A stretch of 64,000 nt of DNA from Clostridia bacterium (GCA_017507045.1 JAFWBP010000013.1:1-64000), one strand, 5' to 3'. Shown: positions 1-9,363, numbered from the stretch's first letter. Notes: generated by a model not told the origin, from the letters alone. Translations and numbers: made by a program.

Positions 1-32
1 AATGCGAATATTAAACCGTATGCGATAGCCAT
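1..32 (-). CDS. Truncated CDS, first ten codons only
   Basis: Only MAIAYGLIFA is inside the window; the gene runs off the left edge. The start at base 32 is fixed by a strong ribosome site AAGGAGG at 39-45 and a consensus promoter further upstream at 66-94. The hydrophobic start would suit a membrane protein, but no family can be named from ten residues. Confidence 0.6.
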   Translation of the reverse strand, partial: MAIAYGLIFA

Positions 33-65
33 TGTCGTCCTCCTTTTGTTACGTTTTGATACTTA

Positions 66-94
66 ATTATAGCAATTTTCCCCAAAAAAATCAA
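66..94 (-). promoter_or_regulatory. Sigma-A promoter of the truncated left-edge gene
   Basis: On the minus strand, -35 TTGATT (89-94) and -10 TATAAT (66-71) are 17 bases apart, followed by a short leader with AAGGAGG and the start codon at 32. Confidence 0.7.
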
Positions 95-194
95 GGTGTT
101 TTGATATATGAGCGAAAAATAGTACTATCCTTTACGAATTTTCTTTATTTTATTACTTTTTGTTCATAGCCACGATTTTTTGTCCTAAAAGAAA

Positions 195-220
195 AATCAG
201 ACCCCGTGTGGAATCTGATT
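195..220 (-). terminator. Intrinsic terminator after the frameshifted regulator gene
   Basis: Inverted repeat AATCAGA (195-201) / TCTGATT (214-220). On the minus strand the hairpin is followed by TTTTTCTTTT. It lies 100 bases beyond the end of the 321-931 gene; the intervening 221-320 is AT-rich with no gene. Confidence 0.6.
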
Positions 221-320
221 ATTTCTTTTGACCGCTTGAAAGTGCAATTTCCTATAAATTTTTAATGTTTCAAAAAATCCCTTATAGGGAACGCCTTTTG
301 CCCGACTTTTTTATTTGAAT

Positions 321-931
321 TTATTTTTTACTTATAACTTTCTTCTGCCACGATTTTTTATTGCAATTCGGGCATTTCATATATCGCGTTCTCATCATGT
401 GCATTGCCCACAGCACATTGCTGTACGTTGGAACGTATTTATGCCCACACTTGCCACATTCGTAGTATCCCGCCTTCTGCTCGATTCGAATTGCCCAAGC
501 TATGCCGATAATAAACGGAATGAACCCTATCACGATCAGCAAAACTCTAAGCCAATCCTCCATTTGAACGTAAGATGCAACGAATACCAGGCTTAAAAGA
601 ATTGCGCTCACCAATACCCCGATAAAAATTTCTAAGGATAGAAGTCTTTATCCGCTTCCTCTTTTTGCTTCACCATTTCAAGTAAGCTTTGCTCTAATTT
701 TTCGCTATAGTTTTCCATTGTTACGACCTCCCCGTTTAATAAATCGTTTACGTTGATTTTAAGTACGCAACACAGATCGAGCATAATGGAAGAATCGGGC
801 ATTGCTTTTCCGTTTTCCCATTTCGATACAGCCCTATCGGTAACGTTTAGCTTTTCTGCCAACTGCATTTGAGTGAGATTATTCTTTTTTCTGCATTCGG
901 CGATAAATTTTCCGATTTTCACTTGATCCAT
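321..931 (-). pseudogene. Frameshifted XRE regulator with membrane helix and zinc ribbon
   Basis: Two reading frames here look like one broken gene. The first (931 to 632) is an XRE helix-turn-helix domain with the LTQMQLAEKLNVTDRAVSKW core, ending in the odd tail KDFYP. Reading on one frame over, from about base 648, gives RLLSLEIFIGVLVSAILL, a membrane segment, then a C-terminal zinc ribbon with CGKC and CPNC pairs. From general knowledge of clostridial proteins, these parts normally form a single regulator of about 200 residues. One missing A in the run at 647-649 explains the break. It is either a true frameshift mutation or a homopolymer sequencing error. If intact, it would be a membrane-tethered, zinc-binding transcription factor. 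The second half has only a TTG or GTG start and no clear ribosome site, which argues against a separate gene. Confidence 0.8.
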
Positions 932-942
932 ATCGCACCTCT

Positions 943-980
943 TATACTAAAAGTATACACGCAACAATTTAAAAAGTCAA
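943..980 (-). promoter_or_regulatory. Promoter and likely operator of the XRE regulator
   Basis: On the minus strand, -35 TTGACT (975-980) and -10 TATACT (952-957) are 17 bases apart. The -10 is one arm of an inverted repeat, TATACT (943-948), three A, AGTATA (952-957), so a dimeric repressor bound there would block the promoter. Autoregulation by the adjacent XRE protein is inferred. Confidence 0.65.
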
Positions 981-1073
981 CATTCCTTTGGTAGAGTGGA
1001 AAAACTCAACCAACGGTAGAGTAAAATATGCCCGCAAAGCAATAAAAAATGAAAGCGATTTGCTTATATAAAA

Positions 1074-1096
1074 AATTCGGGCAGCTTACCCGAATT
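1074..1096 (-). terminator. Intrinsic terminator after the TVP38-family gene
   Basis: Eight-base-pair stem AATTCGGG / CCCGAATT with a seven-base loop. On the minus strand it runs into TTTTTTATAT, 24 bases past the stop codon of the 1120-2133 gene. Confidence 0.8.
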
Positions 1097-1119
1097 AACC
1101 TGAAACAAGAATTGAAAGA

Positions 1120-2133
1120 TTATTCCCCTTCGCCTCCCTCTTTTTTCACGCCTTTTGTTACGATCGCGCCGTCCGGGCCGATCACTTCCATGGAGAACTC
1201 CCCTTTTACAGGCTTCGTTTCGATGCGCGTTTCGCGGTGGAATTTTTTTTCGAACCAGCCGAGAATGGCATCTGATTTCTTATAAAGCAAGATAAAGAGC
1301 GCTATCACGAGCGCAAGCAAAATTGCCCAAATGAGAAGCCCCCACCACGTGTTAAAGGGAATGAGGGTAATAGAATAGCTCGTTACGAAGATGGCGAGTA
1401 TGCGAGAGATCAAGATGACGGCGAGGAAATACCCGAGCGACATCGAAGAAATCCCTGCGATGAAGCAGAGCACGTCGTCTGGGAAAACGGGCAGAAGAAA
1501 CATTGCCGTAAGTAGAAGTTTATCCTTTCCCTTGATCTTTTTCAGCCACTTTTCGAGGGTTTCCTTCCCCACCAACCAAGCAACGACGCGCGTTCCCGCA
1601 TACCTTCCCACAAGAAAGGCTACGAGCGAGCCGATTAAAATGCCAAGCAGACTCAAAAGGCTACCGTAGAGCGGGCCGAAGAGCGCAGCGCCTGCAACCA
1701 CAGTCACCGTGCTGGGAATGGGCAGAACAACAACCTGTAAAAATTGCAGGGTGGTGAAAAGAAAGCCCATCCACCCCCCCGAACGCTCAAGATAAGCTTG
1801 AAGGCTGGCTCCATCGCGCACCACGGCGAAAAAGCCGGTTGCGATAAGCGCGTAGGCGAGCGCTCCGAAGCAGACGAGCATCACGTAGAGGGTGATGCAC
1901 GCCTTATAAATGAGCTCTTTACCCTTAAAATACGCGAAAACATCAGTGGCGAGAATTACGGCGTTCAAAACGCTTCCGCCGATTACCAAAAATAGCCAAA
2001 GCGAATTTCCCCATTCGGCGCGGAAGAAGGAAAGCGAGAGCAGCAAAAACAGCTCAACGGCTACCGCCGCAAGCGCTGTAAGCGTAATATGAATGAACGT
2101 GTAAACCGCCCTCTTTTTCCCTTGCGTTTCCAT
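1120..2133 (-). CDS. TVP38/TMEM64 (VTT-domain) integral membrane protein
   Basis: A 337-residue protein with about eight hydrophobic segments. The first two helices (about residues 10-75) precede the VTT/SNARE-associated core (about 125-275), which has the family features PIPSTVTVVAGAALFGP, a glycine-rich stretch with LVGRYAG, and LPVFPDDVLCFIAG. The charged C-terminal 50 residues should be cytoplasmic. Proteins of this family (DedA/TVP38) are linked to lipid scrambling or carrier-lipid recycling and proton-dependent membrane homeostasis; the substrate here is unknown. It is transcribed alone, with a terminator just downstream. The family call is firm; the physiological role is not known. Confidence 0.85.
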   Translation of the reverse strand: METQGKKRAVYTFIHITLTALAAVAVELFLLLSLSFFRAEWGNSLWLFLVIGGSVLNAVILATDVFAYFKGKELIYKACITLYVMLVCFGALAYALIATGFFAVVRDGASLQAYLERSGGWMGFLFTTLQFLQVVVLPIPSTVTVVAGAALFGPLYGSLLSLLGILIGSLVAFLVGRYAGTRVVAWLVGKETLEKWLKKIKGKDKLLLTAMFLLPVFPDDVLCFIAGISSMSLGYFLAVILISRILAIFVTSYSITLIPFNTWWGLLIWAILLALVIALFILLYKKSDAILGWFEKKFHRETRIETKPVKGEFSMEVIGPDGAIVTKGVKKEGGEGE

Positions 2134-2251
2134 TTCTAATATAGTATATACCCGATTGCAAAAAAATATTTGCGAAAGCCCTTTTGCAAACTTCGCAATA
2201 GAGGATCTTTATGAGTGCTTCGCACCCATTCTGGAAAGTTTTGTCCTCCCA

Positions 2252-2686
2252 TCATTCCCGCAAAATCGCCGCCCGTGCGAGCTCATCGCAGCGGTTGTTG
2301 AGTTCGTTATCCGCGTGCCCTTTCACCTTGTGGAAGGTTACCGCGTGCGTACGGGTGAGTGCAAGCAGGCGCTGCCAAAGGTCCACGTTCAAAACGGGCT
2401 TTTTATCCGCCTTCTTCCAAGCGCTTTTCTCCCATTCGTACACCCAGCCCTCTTCAAAGGCACGCACGGTGTAGGCGGAATCGGAATACACATCCACCCT
2501 GCACGGATATTTGAGGCGCTCCAGCCCGGCGATTACGGCAAACAGCTCCATGCGGTTGTTGGTGGTTTCCACCTCACCGCCCGAAAGCTCCAGCCGATGC
2601 GCGCCGTAAAGGAGCACGCAGCCCCATCCTCCCGCACCCGGATTGCCCGAGCACGCGCCGTCGGTATATAACGTTACTTGTTTCAT
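2252..2686 (-). CDS. rnhA: Ribonuclease HI
   Basis: Degrades the RNA strand of RNA-DNA hybrids in the cytoplasm, for example R-loops and Okazaki primers. The 144-residue length is normal for RNase HI. All four acidic catalytic positions are visible: Asp in TDGACSGNPGAGGW, Glu in TNNRMELFAV, Asp in VYSDSAYT and Asp in KGHADNELNNRCDELAR. The start at 2686 follows AAGGAA; an open frame continues upstream to 2782 but those residues overlap the tRNA and its terminator and are not coding. It sits downstream of the tRNA-Trp terminator, so it probably has its own, unidentified promoter. Confidence 0.95.
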   Translation of the reverse strand: MKQVTLYTDGACSGNPGAGGWGCVLLYGAHRLELSGGEVETTNNRMELFAVIAGLERLKYPCRVDVYSDSAYTVRAFEEGWVYEWEKSAWKKADKKPVLNVDLWQRLLALTRTHAVTFHKVKGHADNELNNRCDELARAAILRE

Positions 2687-2720
2687 ACAGTTCCTTTTTA
2701 CGCGACATCGATCATAAGAA

Positions 2721-2752
2721 AGAGCCGCCGCAACGGTCGTTGCGGCGGCTCT
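2721..2752 (-). terminator. Terminator of the tRNA-Trp transcript
   Basis: Perfect 14-base-pair stem, AGAGCCGCCGCAAC (2721-2734) and its complement (2739-2752), four-base loop, then TTTCTTAT on the minus strand. It begins immediately after the encoded CCA of the tRNA. Confidence 0.85.
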
Positions 2753-2827
2753 TGGCAGGGGAGACGCGACTCGAACACGCAACAGACGGTTTTGGAGACC
2801 GTTGCTCTACCATTGAACTACTCCCCT
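2753..2827 (-). tRNA. tRNA-Trp (anticodon CCA)
   Basis: The minus strand folds as a tRNA. The acceptor stem is AGGGGAG (2821-2827) with CTCCCCT (2757-2763), then discriminator G and an encoded CCA (2753-2755). The D arm contains GTTCAATGGTAGAGC. The anticodon stem ACGGT/ACCGT has loop CTCCAAA, giving anticodon CCA. The T arm contains GTTCGAGTC. It is a single-gene transcript flanked by its own promoter and terminator. Confidence 0.97.
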
Positions 2828-2840
2828 GTGCGCTTTTTGT

Positions 2841-2869
2841 ATTATATACTATTTTTACACGCTCGTCAA
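2841..2869 (-). promoter_or_regulatory. Consensus promoter of tRNA-Trp
   Basis: On the minus strand, -35 TTGACG (2864-2869), 17-base spacer, -10 TATAAT (2841-2846), 13 bases ahead of the mature tRNA 5' end. Confidence 0.9.
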
Positions 2870-2965
2870 GAAGTTTTCGGGAAAAATCCGCAAATTCTTT
2901 TTCATTCTTGCCGCGCGCAGAAAGAGAACGTTGAAGTGCCAAATGAAAAAATGCAAGAAGCGGCG

Positions 2966-4213
2966 TCACTCCTCGTGATGCCCGGCAGGATGAATGATAT
3001 GCGCCCCTTTTACATCCAACTCCTTGAGGCGATCATCTTGCAGCACCGTTGCCCGCCGGATGGCAAGGTTGCCGTATTTTTCACGGATCTTCATCACGGC
3101 GTCGTCTGCGCGTTCCAGCTTCTCCTCGCGCGCGCTTTTACCGAAGAGATCAAGCTGTTCCACCTCGGAAAACTCTGAAACGGAAACACCCAACGCACGC
3201 ACGGGCTTTCCGTTCGTGGAAAGGGCGCGGAAAAGCACCATGGCGCAATCGGCAATCTCTTTTGCGTTGCGCGTCATCACGGGAAGCTTGCCCTGCTTTC
3301 CAAAGTGGGTGAGATCGTTATCGGTTACCGAAATTTTTACGGTGCGCGCACGCCCCAGCCCGCGCTCGGCTAGCCTTCCGGCAACACTATCGGCAAGCAG
3401 AAGGAAGAGCATATAAATTTCGTCCTCTTCGGAAAGATCGCGGTAGCAGGTGAGGCTGTTACCCACGCTTTTCACTTCACACGCCTCTCCGCTCGCCCTC
3501 ACGGGCGAGGATTCCAGCCCGTTGGCGTAATCGTAGAGCACCTTCCCCCATTTCCCCAGCTCCTGCACAAGGCGCCCTTCATCGGCACAGGCGAGATCGC
3601 CGATCGTGGAGATTCCGAAAAAGGCGAGTTTTTTCGCCGTTGCTTTGCCCACGTAGAGAAGATCGCTTGCAGGCAACTTCCACGCCGTTTCGCGGTAGTT
3701 TTCGGGGGAAATTACGGTGACGGCATCCGGCTTTTTCATATCTGAGCCGAGCTTTGCAAAGATCTTATTCCAGCTCACACCCACGCTCACCGTAACGCCG
3801 CACTCGCGCTTGATCGTTTCGCGAATGGATTGTGCGATCGTTTCCCCATCGCCGAAGAGGTTGCGGGAAGCAGTTACATCCAGCCAGCACTCGTCGATGC
3901 CAAACGGCTCGATAAGATCGGTATAGCGCGCGTATATTTCTCGCACTGCACGCGAAACGTGCAAATAAGCAGGAAAATCGGCGGGAACGGCAACGATTCC
4001 GGGGCACTTTTGCTTGGCTTGCCAGAGCACGTCGCCCGTTTTCACGCCCGCTTTCTTTGCCTGCATGTTTTTTGCAAGCACCACGCCGTGGCGATCCTTC
4101 ACGCTCCCCGTAACGGCGAGGGGCACTCCCTTCAGCTCGGGATGGCGAAGCGTTTCCACCGAGGCGTAAAAATTGTTGAGATCGCTGTGCAGAATACAGC
4201 GGCGCGTGTTCAT
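2966..4213 (-). CDS. dinB: DNA polymerase IV (Y-family translesion polymerase)
   Basis: Error-prone polymerase that copies past damaged bases. The 415 residues begin with the palm-domain motif HSDLNNFYASVE and contain the catalytic acidic pair in GIDECWLDVT near residue 105. A helix-hairpin-helix thumb (VGKATAKKLAFFGISTIGDL) and the little-finger domain follow. EQLDLFG near the C-terminus resembles a beta-clamp binding peptide. The start at 4213 (MNTRRCILHSD) is chosen over a longer frame to 4486, because the extra residues duplicate the space of the upstream gene. Start and upstream stop overlap in ATGA, so it is translationally coupled to the small 4210-4461 gene. Confidence 0.93.
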   Translation of the reverse strand: MNTRRCILHSDLNNFYASVETLRHPELKGVPLAVTGSVKDRHGVVLAKNMQAKKAGVKTGDVLWQAKQKCPGIVAVPADFPAYLHVSRAVREIYARYTDLIEPFGIDECWLDVTASRNLFGDGETIAQSIRETIKRECGVTVSVGVSWNKIFAKLGSDMKKPDAVTVISPENYRETAWKLPASDLLYVGKATAKKLAFFGISTIGDLACADEGRLVQELGKWGKVLYDYANGLESSPVRASGEACEVKSVGNSLTCYRDLSEEDEIYMLFLLLADSVAGRLAERGLGRARTVKISVTDNDLTHFGKQGKLPVMTRNAKEIADCAMVLFRALSTNGKPVRALGVSVSEFSEVEQLDLFGKSAREEKLERADDAVMKIREKYGNLAIRRATVLQDDRLKELDVKGAHIIHPAGHHEE

Positions 4214-4461
4214 TCGCGTTTTACCTCCACAAACCAGCGCATCAACTCGGGCTCGAACCAAAGAAATTTCTCCTTCCCCCCGATGATACAAGTGAACCGA
4301 ACGGGTAGAATCGCGCTCACGCGGGCGGGTGCCCGTTCGATGAATTTCACCCGCTCCACGGGATACTTTGCGCCGTTCTCCCAAAGGATAGCGGCAGGGC
4401 GCACCCCACCTTCTTTCAAAAATTTTGCCTCGATCTCCACGCACACCTTTTCGTATTGCAT
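4210..4461 (-). CDS. Small conserved hypothetical protein coupled to dinB
   Basis: An 83-residue soluble, beta-rich protein with no signal peptide or membrane segment. Visible features are the start MQYEKVCVEIEAKF, a basic middle region and RFTCIIGGKEKFLWFE followed by RWFVEVKRE. Its stop overlaps the dinB start by four bases (ATGA), so the two are made together. This suggests a role tied to DNA polymerase IV, but I cannot assign a function or a named domain with confidence. Confidence 0.75.
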   Translation of the reverse strand: MQYEKVCVEIEAKFLKEGGVRPAAILWENGAKYPVERVKFIERAPARVSAILPVRFTCIIGGKEKFLWFEPELMRWFVEVKRE

Positions 4462-4478
4462 GCAGGTAGTATGGGCAG

Positions 4479-4505
4479 AAAAGCACGGCGTTACGCCGTG
4501 CTTTT
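4479..4505 (-). terminator. Terminator after purB, before the dinB pair
   Basis: Twelve-base-pair stem AAAAGCACGGCG (4479-4490) / CGCCGTGCTTTT (4494-4505) with a three-base loop. The U-tract is strongest on the plus strand (TTTTATTATATTAT) and shorter on the minus strand, where it should end the comEB-ppi-purB transcript. Confidence 0.7.
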
Positions 4506-4507
4506 AT

Positions 4508-4530
4508 TATATTATGCCATGCATAGTACC
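4508..4530 (+). repeat. Palindromic motif, copy 1 (intergenic)
   Basis: Arms TATATTATGC and GCATAGTACC around CAT. This is one of seven copies of a motif whose consensus arms are AGTAYTATGC and GCAYAGTACT. It starts three bases after the purB terminator. Confidence 0.75.
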
Positions 4531-4577
4531 TTGCAAACCGCTAAAAATACGGATTTCGCGCCTAAACGCGTTACCGT

Positions 4578-6014
4578 TTACACGCGCACTTCGCCCGTTG
4601 CACCGAGATCTTTTTCGTGCCTTTTGAGAATGGGCAAAATTTCCGCTTCGATGAATTCCAATGTTTGCGCAGGTGCTCTACCCACAAATTTTTTCGCATC
4701 GAGGATTTCAAAAAGCCTGCCGTGAACGGGCGCGAACTGCGCATCCGCTTCGATGAGCTCTAAGAGATTGTTCTCCCTGCCCTCTTGCTTCACGTTTCTG
4801 CCTGCTTCCATGGAGAGCACGCGAATACGCTCGTGCAGCTCTTGGCGATTGCCGCCCGCCTTCACGCACTCCATCATGATATTTTCCGTAGCCATAAAGG
4901 GAAGCTCCGCGGCAACGTGCTTTGCAATTACCTTCTCGTATACGACGAGGTTCTCCGCAACGTTCATATAGATATTGAGAATGGCATCTACCGTGAGGAA
5001 GGCCTGCGCGTTGACGATGCGCCGATTCGCCGAATCATCGAGCGTGCGCTCGAACCACTGCGTTCCTGCCGTGAAAGCGGAATTGGTGGGAAGGGAAAGC
5101 ATGTAACGGCAGAGGCTTCCCATGCGCTCCGAGCGCATTGGATTGCGCTTATACGCCATCGCGGAAGAGCCGATTTGGCTCTTTTCGAAGGGTTCTTCGA
5201 TCTCCTTCATATTTTGTAGGATACGGATATCGTTGGAGAACTTATAGGCACTCTGCGCGATCTGCGATAGTACGCAAAGCACGTTGTAATCGAATTTTCT
5301 CGAATAAGTTTGCCCTGTTACGCCGTAAACCATGGTGTAACCGAGCTTTTCCACCACCTTCTTTTCCAGCGCCTTCACCTTGTTCTCATCGCCATCGAAC
5401 AGCTCTAAAAAGCTTGCCTGCGTGCCCGTCGTACCCTTTACACCGCGTAAACGGAACTTTTCGAGCAGGTTTTGCAGGTTTTCGTAATCGAGCATTAGAT
5501 CCTGAAGCCAAAGCGTGGCACGCTTGCCCACCGTGGTGAGCTGGGCGGGCTGTAAGTGCGTGAAGCCGAGCGTGGGGACGCTGCGATATTTCAAAGCGAA
5601 ATTCTTGAGCTTCTCCATTACGTTTACAAGCTTCTTTTGCAAAATCTCAAGCCCATCCTTCATGATGATTAGCTCGGAGTTGCAATCCACATAGCAGCTC
5701 GTTGCACCGAGGTGAATGATGCCGGCGGCAACAGGTGCAACGTCGCCATAGGCCTTTACGTGTGCCATTACGTCGTGCCGAACCTGGCGTTCATATTCCT
5801 CCGCCCTTTCGTAATTGATATCCTCCGCGTGCGCTTTCAGCTCCTCTACCTGTGCCTGCGTTACGGGAAGACCCAGCTCCATTTCGCTCTCGGCGAGCGC
5901 GATCCACAGCTTACGCCACAGACGGAAACGTTTCTCATCGCCAAAGTTTTCCTGCATTTCGCGGCTTGCATACCGCGTGTTTAAGGGATTTTCATAGAAA
6001 AGTTTATCTGACAT
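4578..6014 (-). CDS. purB: Adenylosuccinate lyase
   Basis: Catalyses two fumarate-releasing steps of purine synthesis: SAICAR to AICAR and adenylosuccinate to AMP. The 478 residues show the fumarase/aspartase superfamily fold, with HLGATSCYVDCN near residue 100, the histidine-containing TLGFTHLQPAQ and the signature loop GSSAMAYKRNPMRSE. The loop has Ala where most relatives have Pro (SSAMPYKRNP), while the catalytic Ser is kept. The protein is closer in style to the longer animal-like ADSL form than to the short Bacillus form. It is the last gene of comEB-ppi-purB, 23 bases after the cyclophilin gene. Its start codon overlaps a half-copy of the palindromic motif (ACATAGTACT at 6011-6020). 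Confidence 0.96.
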   Translation of the reverse strand: MSDKLFYENPLNTRYASREMQENFGDEKRFRLWRKLWIALAESEMELGLPVTQAQVEELKAHAEDINYERAEEYERQVRHDVMAHVKAYGDVAPVAAGIIHLGATSCYVDCNSELIIMKDGLEILQKKLVNVMEKLKNFALKYRSVPTLGFTHLQPAQLTTVGKRATLWLQDLMLDYENLQNLLEKFRLRGVKGTTGTQASFLELFDGDENKVKALEKKVVEKLGYTMVYGVTGQTYSRKFDYNVLCVLSQIAQSAYKFSNDIRILQNMKEIEEPFEKSQIGSSAMAYKRNPMRSERMGSLCRYMLSLPTNSAFTAGTQWFERTLDDSANRRIVNAQAFLTVDAILNIYMNVAENLVVYEKVIAKHVAAELPFMATENIMMECVKAGGNRQELHERIRVLSMEAGRNVKQEGRENNLLELIEADAQFAPVHGRLFEILDAKKFVGRAPAQTLEFIEAEILPILKRHEKDLGATGEVRV

Positions 6015-6037
6015 AGTACTTCATTCCTTTGCTATTT

Positions 6038-6553
6038 TTACACTTTTTCGGGTTCGGGATAGGCTACGCCGAAGGTTTCTGCCGTAACTTTTTTCATGCG
6101 CTGAACGGATACGGGGCGATCGCGGAAATCCGTTTGCGTGGTTGCAATTTCATCCACAACCTCCATTCCCTCAATTACCTTGCCGAAAGCGGCGTACTGC
6201 CGATCGAGATAGAACGCATCTTCGTGCATCACGAAAAACTGCGAGCCGGCAGAGTTGGGGTGTTGGGCGCGCGCCATGGAAAGCACACCGCGCGTGTGCT
6301 TTAAGCTGTTTTCAAAGCCGTTCGCGGCAAATTCCCCCTTGATATGATAGCCGGGGCCGCCCGTACCCGTGCCGGTGGGATCCCCACCCTGAATCATGAA
6401 GCCCTCGATCACGCGGTGGAAGATAAGCCCATCGTAAAATCCATTCTTCACGAGAGAGAGAAAGCTATGCACCGTATTGGGCGCGATTTCGGGATATAGC
6501 TCTGCCTTGAAAATTTTGCCGTTTTCCATTTCAAACGTAATAATCGGATTCAT
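6038..6553 (-). CDS. Cyclophilin-type peptidyl-prolyl cis-trans isomerase
   Basis: Catalyses proline isomerisation during protein folding. The 171 residues have no signal peptide, so it is cytoplasmic. Canonical cyclophilin blocks are present: FHRVIEGFMIQGGDPTGTGTGGPGY (active-site Arg, Phe and Gln), SMARAQHPNSAGSQFFV and the terminal YAAFGKVIEGMEVVD. It lies two bases after comEB and 23 bases before purB, within one operon. There is no clear metabolic link to either neighbour. Confidence 0.93.
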   Translation of the reverse strand: MNPIITFEMENGKIFKAELYPEIAPNTVHSFLSLVKNGFYDGLIFHRVIEGFMIQGGDPTGTGTGGPGYHIKGEFAANGFENSLKHTRGVLSMARAQHPNSAGSQFFVMHEDAFYLDRQYAAFGKVIEGMEVVDEIATTQTDFRDRPVSVQRMKKVTAETFGVAYPEPEKV

Positions 6554-6555
6554 TT

Positions 6556-7005
6556 TTATTCCTCTTTTTCAAATTTTTCTACCCTCGTTCCTGCCTCTAA
6601 AAAGAGCTGCATGGAAAATGCATCGGGATAGCCCTCTTTATATACCACGCGTGCAATTCCGGCGTTGATGATCATCTTCGCGCATATCACGCAGGGCTGA
6701 TGGGTGCAATAGAGCGTTGCACCACTGATGTTCACGCCGTATTTCGCCGCTTGAATGATGGCGTTTTGCTCGGCGTGAGCGGCGTAACACGTTTCGTGAT
6801 GGGTGCCGCTGGCGATATTGAGCTTTTCGCGCAGGCACTCACCGCGCTCCACGCACGATTGTATACCGGAAGGCGCGCCGTTATAGCCCGTTGCCATCAC
6901 GCGCTTATCGCGCACGATGATCGCGCCAACCTTTCTTCTTAAACAACTCGCCCAAGTGCCCACTTCTTCCGTGAGCGCCATGAAGCGGATATCCCATTTA
7001 TCCAT
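6556..7005 (-). CDS. comEB: dCMP deaminase (ComEB type)
   Basis: Deaminates dCMP to dUMP, supplying thymidylate synthesis. The 149 residues match the zinc-dependent deoxycytidylate deaminase family, with zinc ligands in HAEQNAI (about 77) and PCVICAKMII (about 104-113). The start at 7005 (MDKWDIRFMAL) is set by GGAGGAAAATC directly upstream and by the promoter at 7024-7052. It is the first gene of the comEB-cyclophilin-purB operon, which joins pyrimidine and purine nucleotide steps. Confidence 0.93.
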   Translation of the reverse strand: MDKWDIRFMALTEEVGTWASCLRRKVGAIIVRDKRVMATGYNGAPSGIQSCVERGECLREKLNIASGTHHETCYAAHAEQNAIIQAAKYGVNISGATLYCTHQPCVICAKMIINAGIARVVYKEGYPDAFSMQLFLEAGTRVEKFEKEE

Positions 7006-7023
7006 GATTTTCCTCCAAACGGT

Positions 7024-7052
7024 ATTATAGCATAATCGGAAGAAAAATGCAA
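7024..7052 (-). promoter_or_regulatory. Promoter of comEB-ppi-purB
   Basis: On the minus strand, -35 TTGCAT (7047-7052), 17-base spacer, -10 TATAAT (7024-7029). It is divergent from the groES promoter 72 bases away. Confidence 0.8.
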
Positions 7053-7123
7053 GAGAATCGCGCAGAACGCGGAAAGGAAATACAAAAACCAAAAAATCTT
7101 GGAAAATTCTTCCGTTTTTCTGT

Positions 7124-7151
7124 TTGACTTCCCTGCTTTTGCGGTTATAAT
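7124..7151 (+). promoter_or_regulatory. Promoter of groES (no CIRCE element)
   Basis: -35 TTGACT (7124-7129), 16-base spacer, -10 TATAAT (7146-7151). The usual HrcA target (TTAGCACTC-N9-GAGTGCTAA) is absent between promoter and start codon, so heat control, if any, must work differently. Confidence 0.85.
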
Positions 7152-7180
7152 ATATAGGAAAACAAAACGGAGGTTCTCTC

Positions 7181-7465
7181 ATGAATATTAAACCATTGTT
7201 CGATAAGGTGGTGGTGGAAGCCCTCACCGTGGAGGAAAAAACGAAGAGCGGATTCTTCCTTCCCTCTTCCGCACAGGAAAAGCCGCAAACGTGCATCGTT
7301 GTTGCCGTTGGCCCGGGCGGAAACGTAGATGGAAAGGAAGTTGCTATGCAGGTGAAGGTGGGCGATAAGGTGCTCTGCGCCAAGTACGCCGGCACCGAAT
7401 TTAAGGTGGACGGCAAGGAATTTACCATCATCAAGCAAAGCGATATCCTCGCAATCGTAGAGTAA
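7181..7465 (+). CDS. groES: Co-chaperonin GroES
   Basis: Heptameric lid of the GroEL folding chamber. The 94 residues begin MNIKPLFDKVVVEAL, followed by the mobile-loop region (about residues 18-33, KTKSGFFLPSSAQEKP) that docks on GroEL. The roof segment and the C-terminal DILAIVE are typical. The start is preceded by ACGGAGG. groEL follows only after an unusually long 244-base spacer, so the pair may not be expressed in simple equal ratio. Confidence 0.96.
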   Translation: MNIKPLFDKVVVEALTVEEKTKSGFFLPSSAQEKPQTCIVVAVGPGGNVDGKEVAMQVKVGDKVLCAKYAGTEFKVDGKEFTIIKQSDILAIVE

Positions 7466-7544
7466 TCTTCAAGGCGGAAGCCGTTATTGAAAGAATTTTT
7501 TGAATCACTCAAACGCGGCGCAAGCAAAACCATGCTTTTGCGCC

Positions 7545-7571
7545 AGCGCACTCAATTTGCGCGTGAGCGCT
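7545..7571 (+). promoter_or_regulatory. Imperfect inverted repeat in the groES-groEL spacer
   Basis: AGCGCACTC, nine bases, GTGAGCGCT: seven of nine positions pair. The nine-base spacing and the CACTC/GAGCGCT core loosely recall a CIRCE element, but the match is poor and the position, between the genes, is unusual. It is followed by TTTTAAAAAAG, so it could also act as a weak attenuator. Confidence 0.3.
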
Positions 7572-7640
7572 TTTAAAAAAGTATCATATTCCATCTTATT
7601 AGCGGGCGAACCGTTTGTGAGAAGAAAAAAAGCTTACCCC

Positions 7641-7689
7641 TCACAAAATTCTTTGCCCTTTGAAAATTGCGATGGAAAGAATTTTGTGA
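7641..7689 (+). promoter_or_regulatory. Long inverted repeat just upstream of groEL
   Basis: Perfect 14-base arms TCACAAAATTCTTT (7641-7654) and its complement (7676-7689) around a 21-base loop. The structure ends about eight bases before the groEL ribosome site (AAGGAG), where it could alter translation, mRNA processing or stability. The element is seen directly; its role is inferred. Confidence 0.55.
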
Positions 7690-7694
7690 ATTAA

Positions 7695-9338
<1,644 letters not shown>

Positions 9339-9363
9339 TTTCGATTAAAAACCTAAAACAAAT

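Noticed and set aside
107-130. Possible eighth palindromic motif (TATATG ... AGTACTATCC)
   Set aside because: The spacing between the halves is two bases too long and the GCA core is missing.
2687-2782. N-terminal extension of RNase HI
   Set aside because: The extra frame runs through the tRNA-Trp terminator and the tRNA itself; MKQVTLYTDGACSG at 2686 is the natural start.
4214-4486. N-terminal extension of DinB
   Set aside because: The residues overlap the 83-residue gene in another frame and do not resemble Y-family polymerases.
5998-6022. Possible palindromic motif copy at the purB start
   Set aside because: The right half ACATAGTACT is good but the left half lacks TATG; kept only as a half-site note under purB.
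7124-7180. CIRCE/HrcA operator before groES
   Set aside because: No TTAGCACTC or GAGTGCTAA half is present in the leader.
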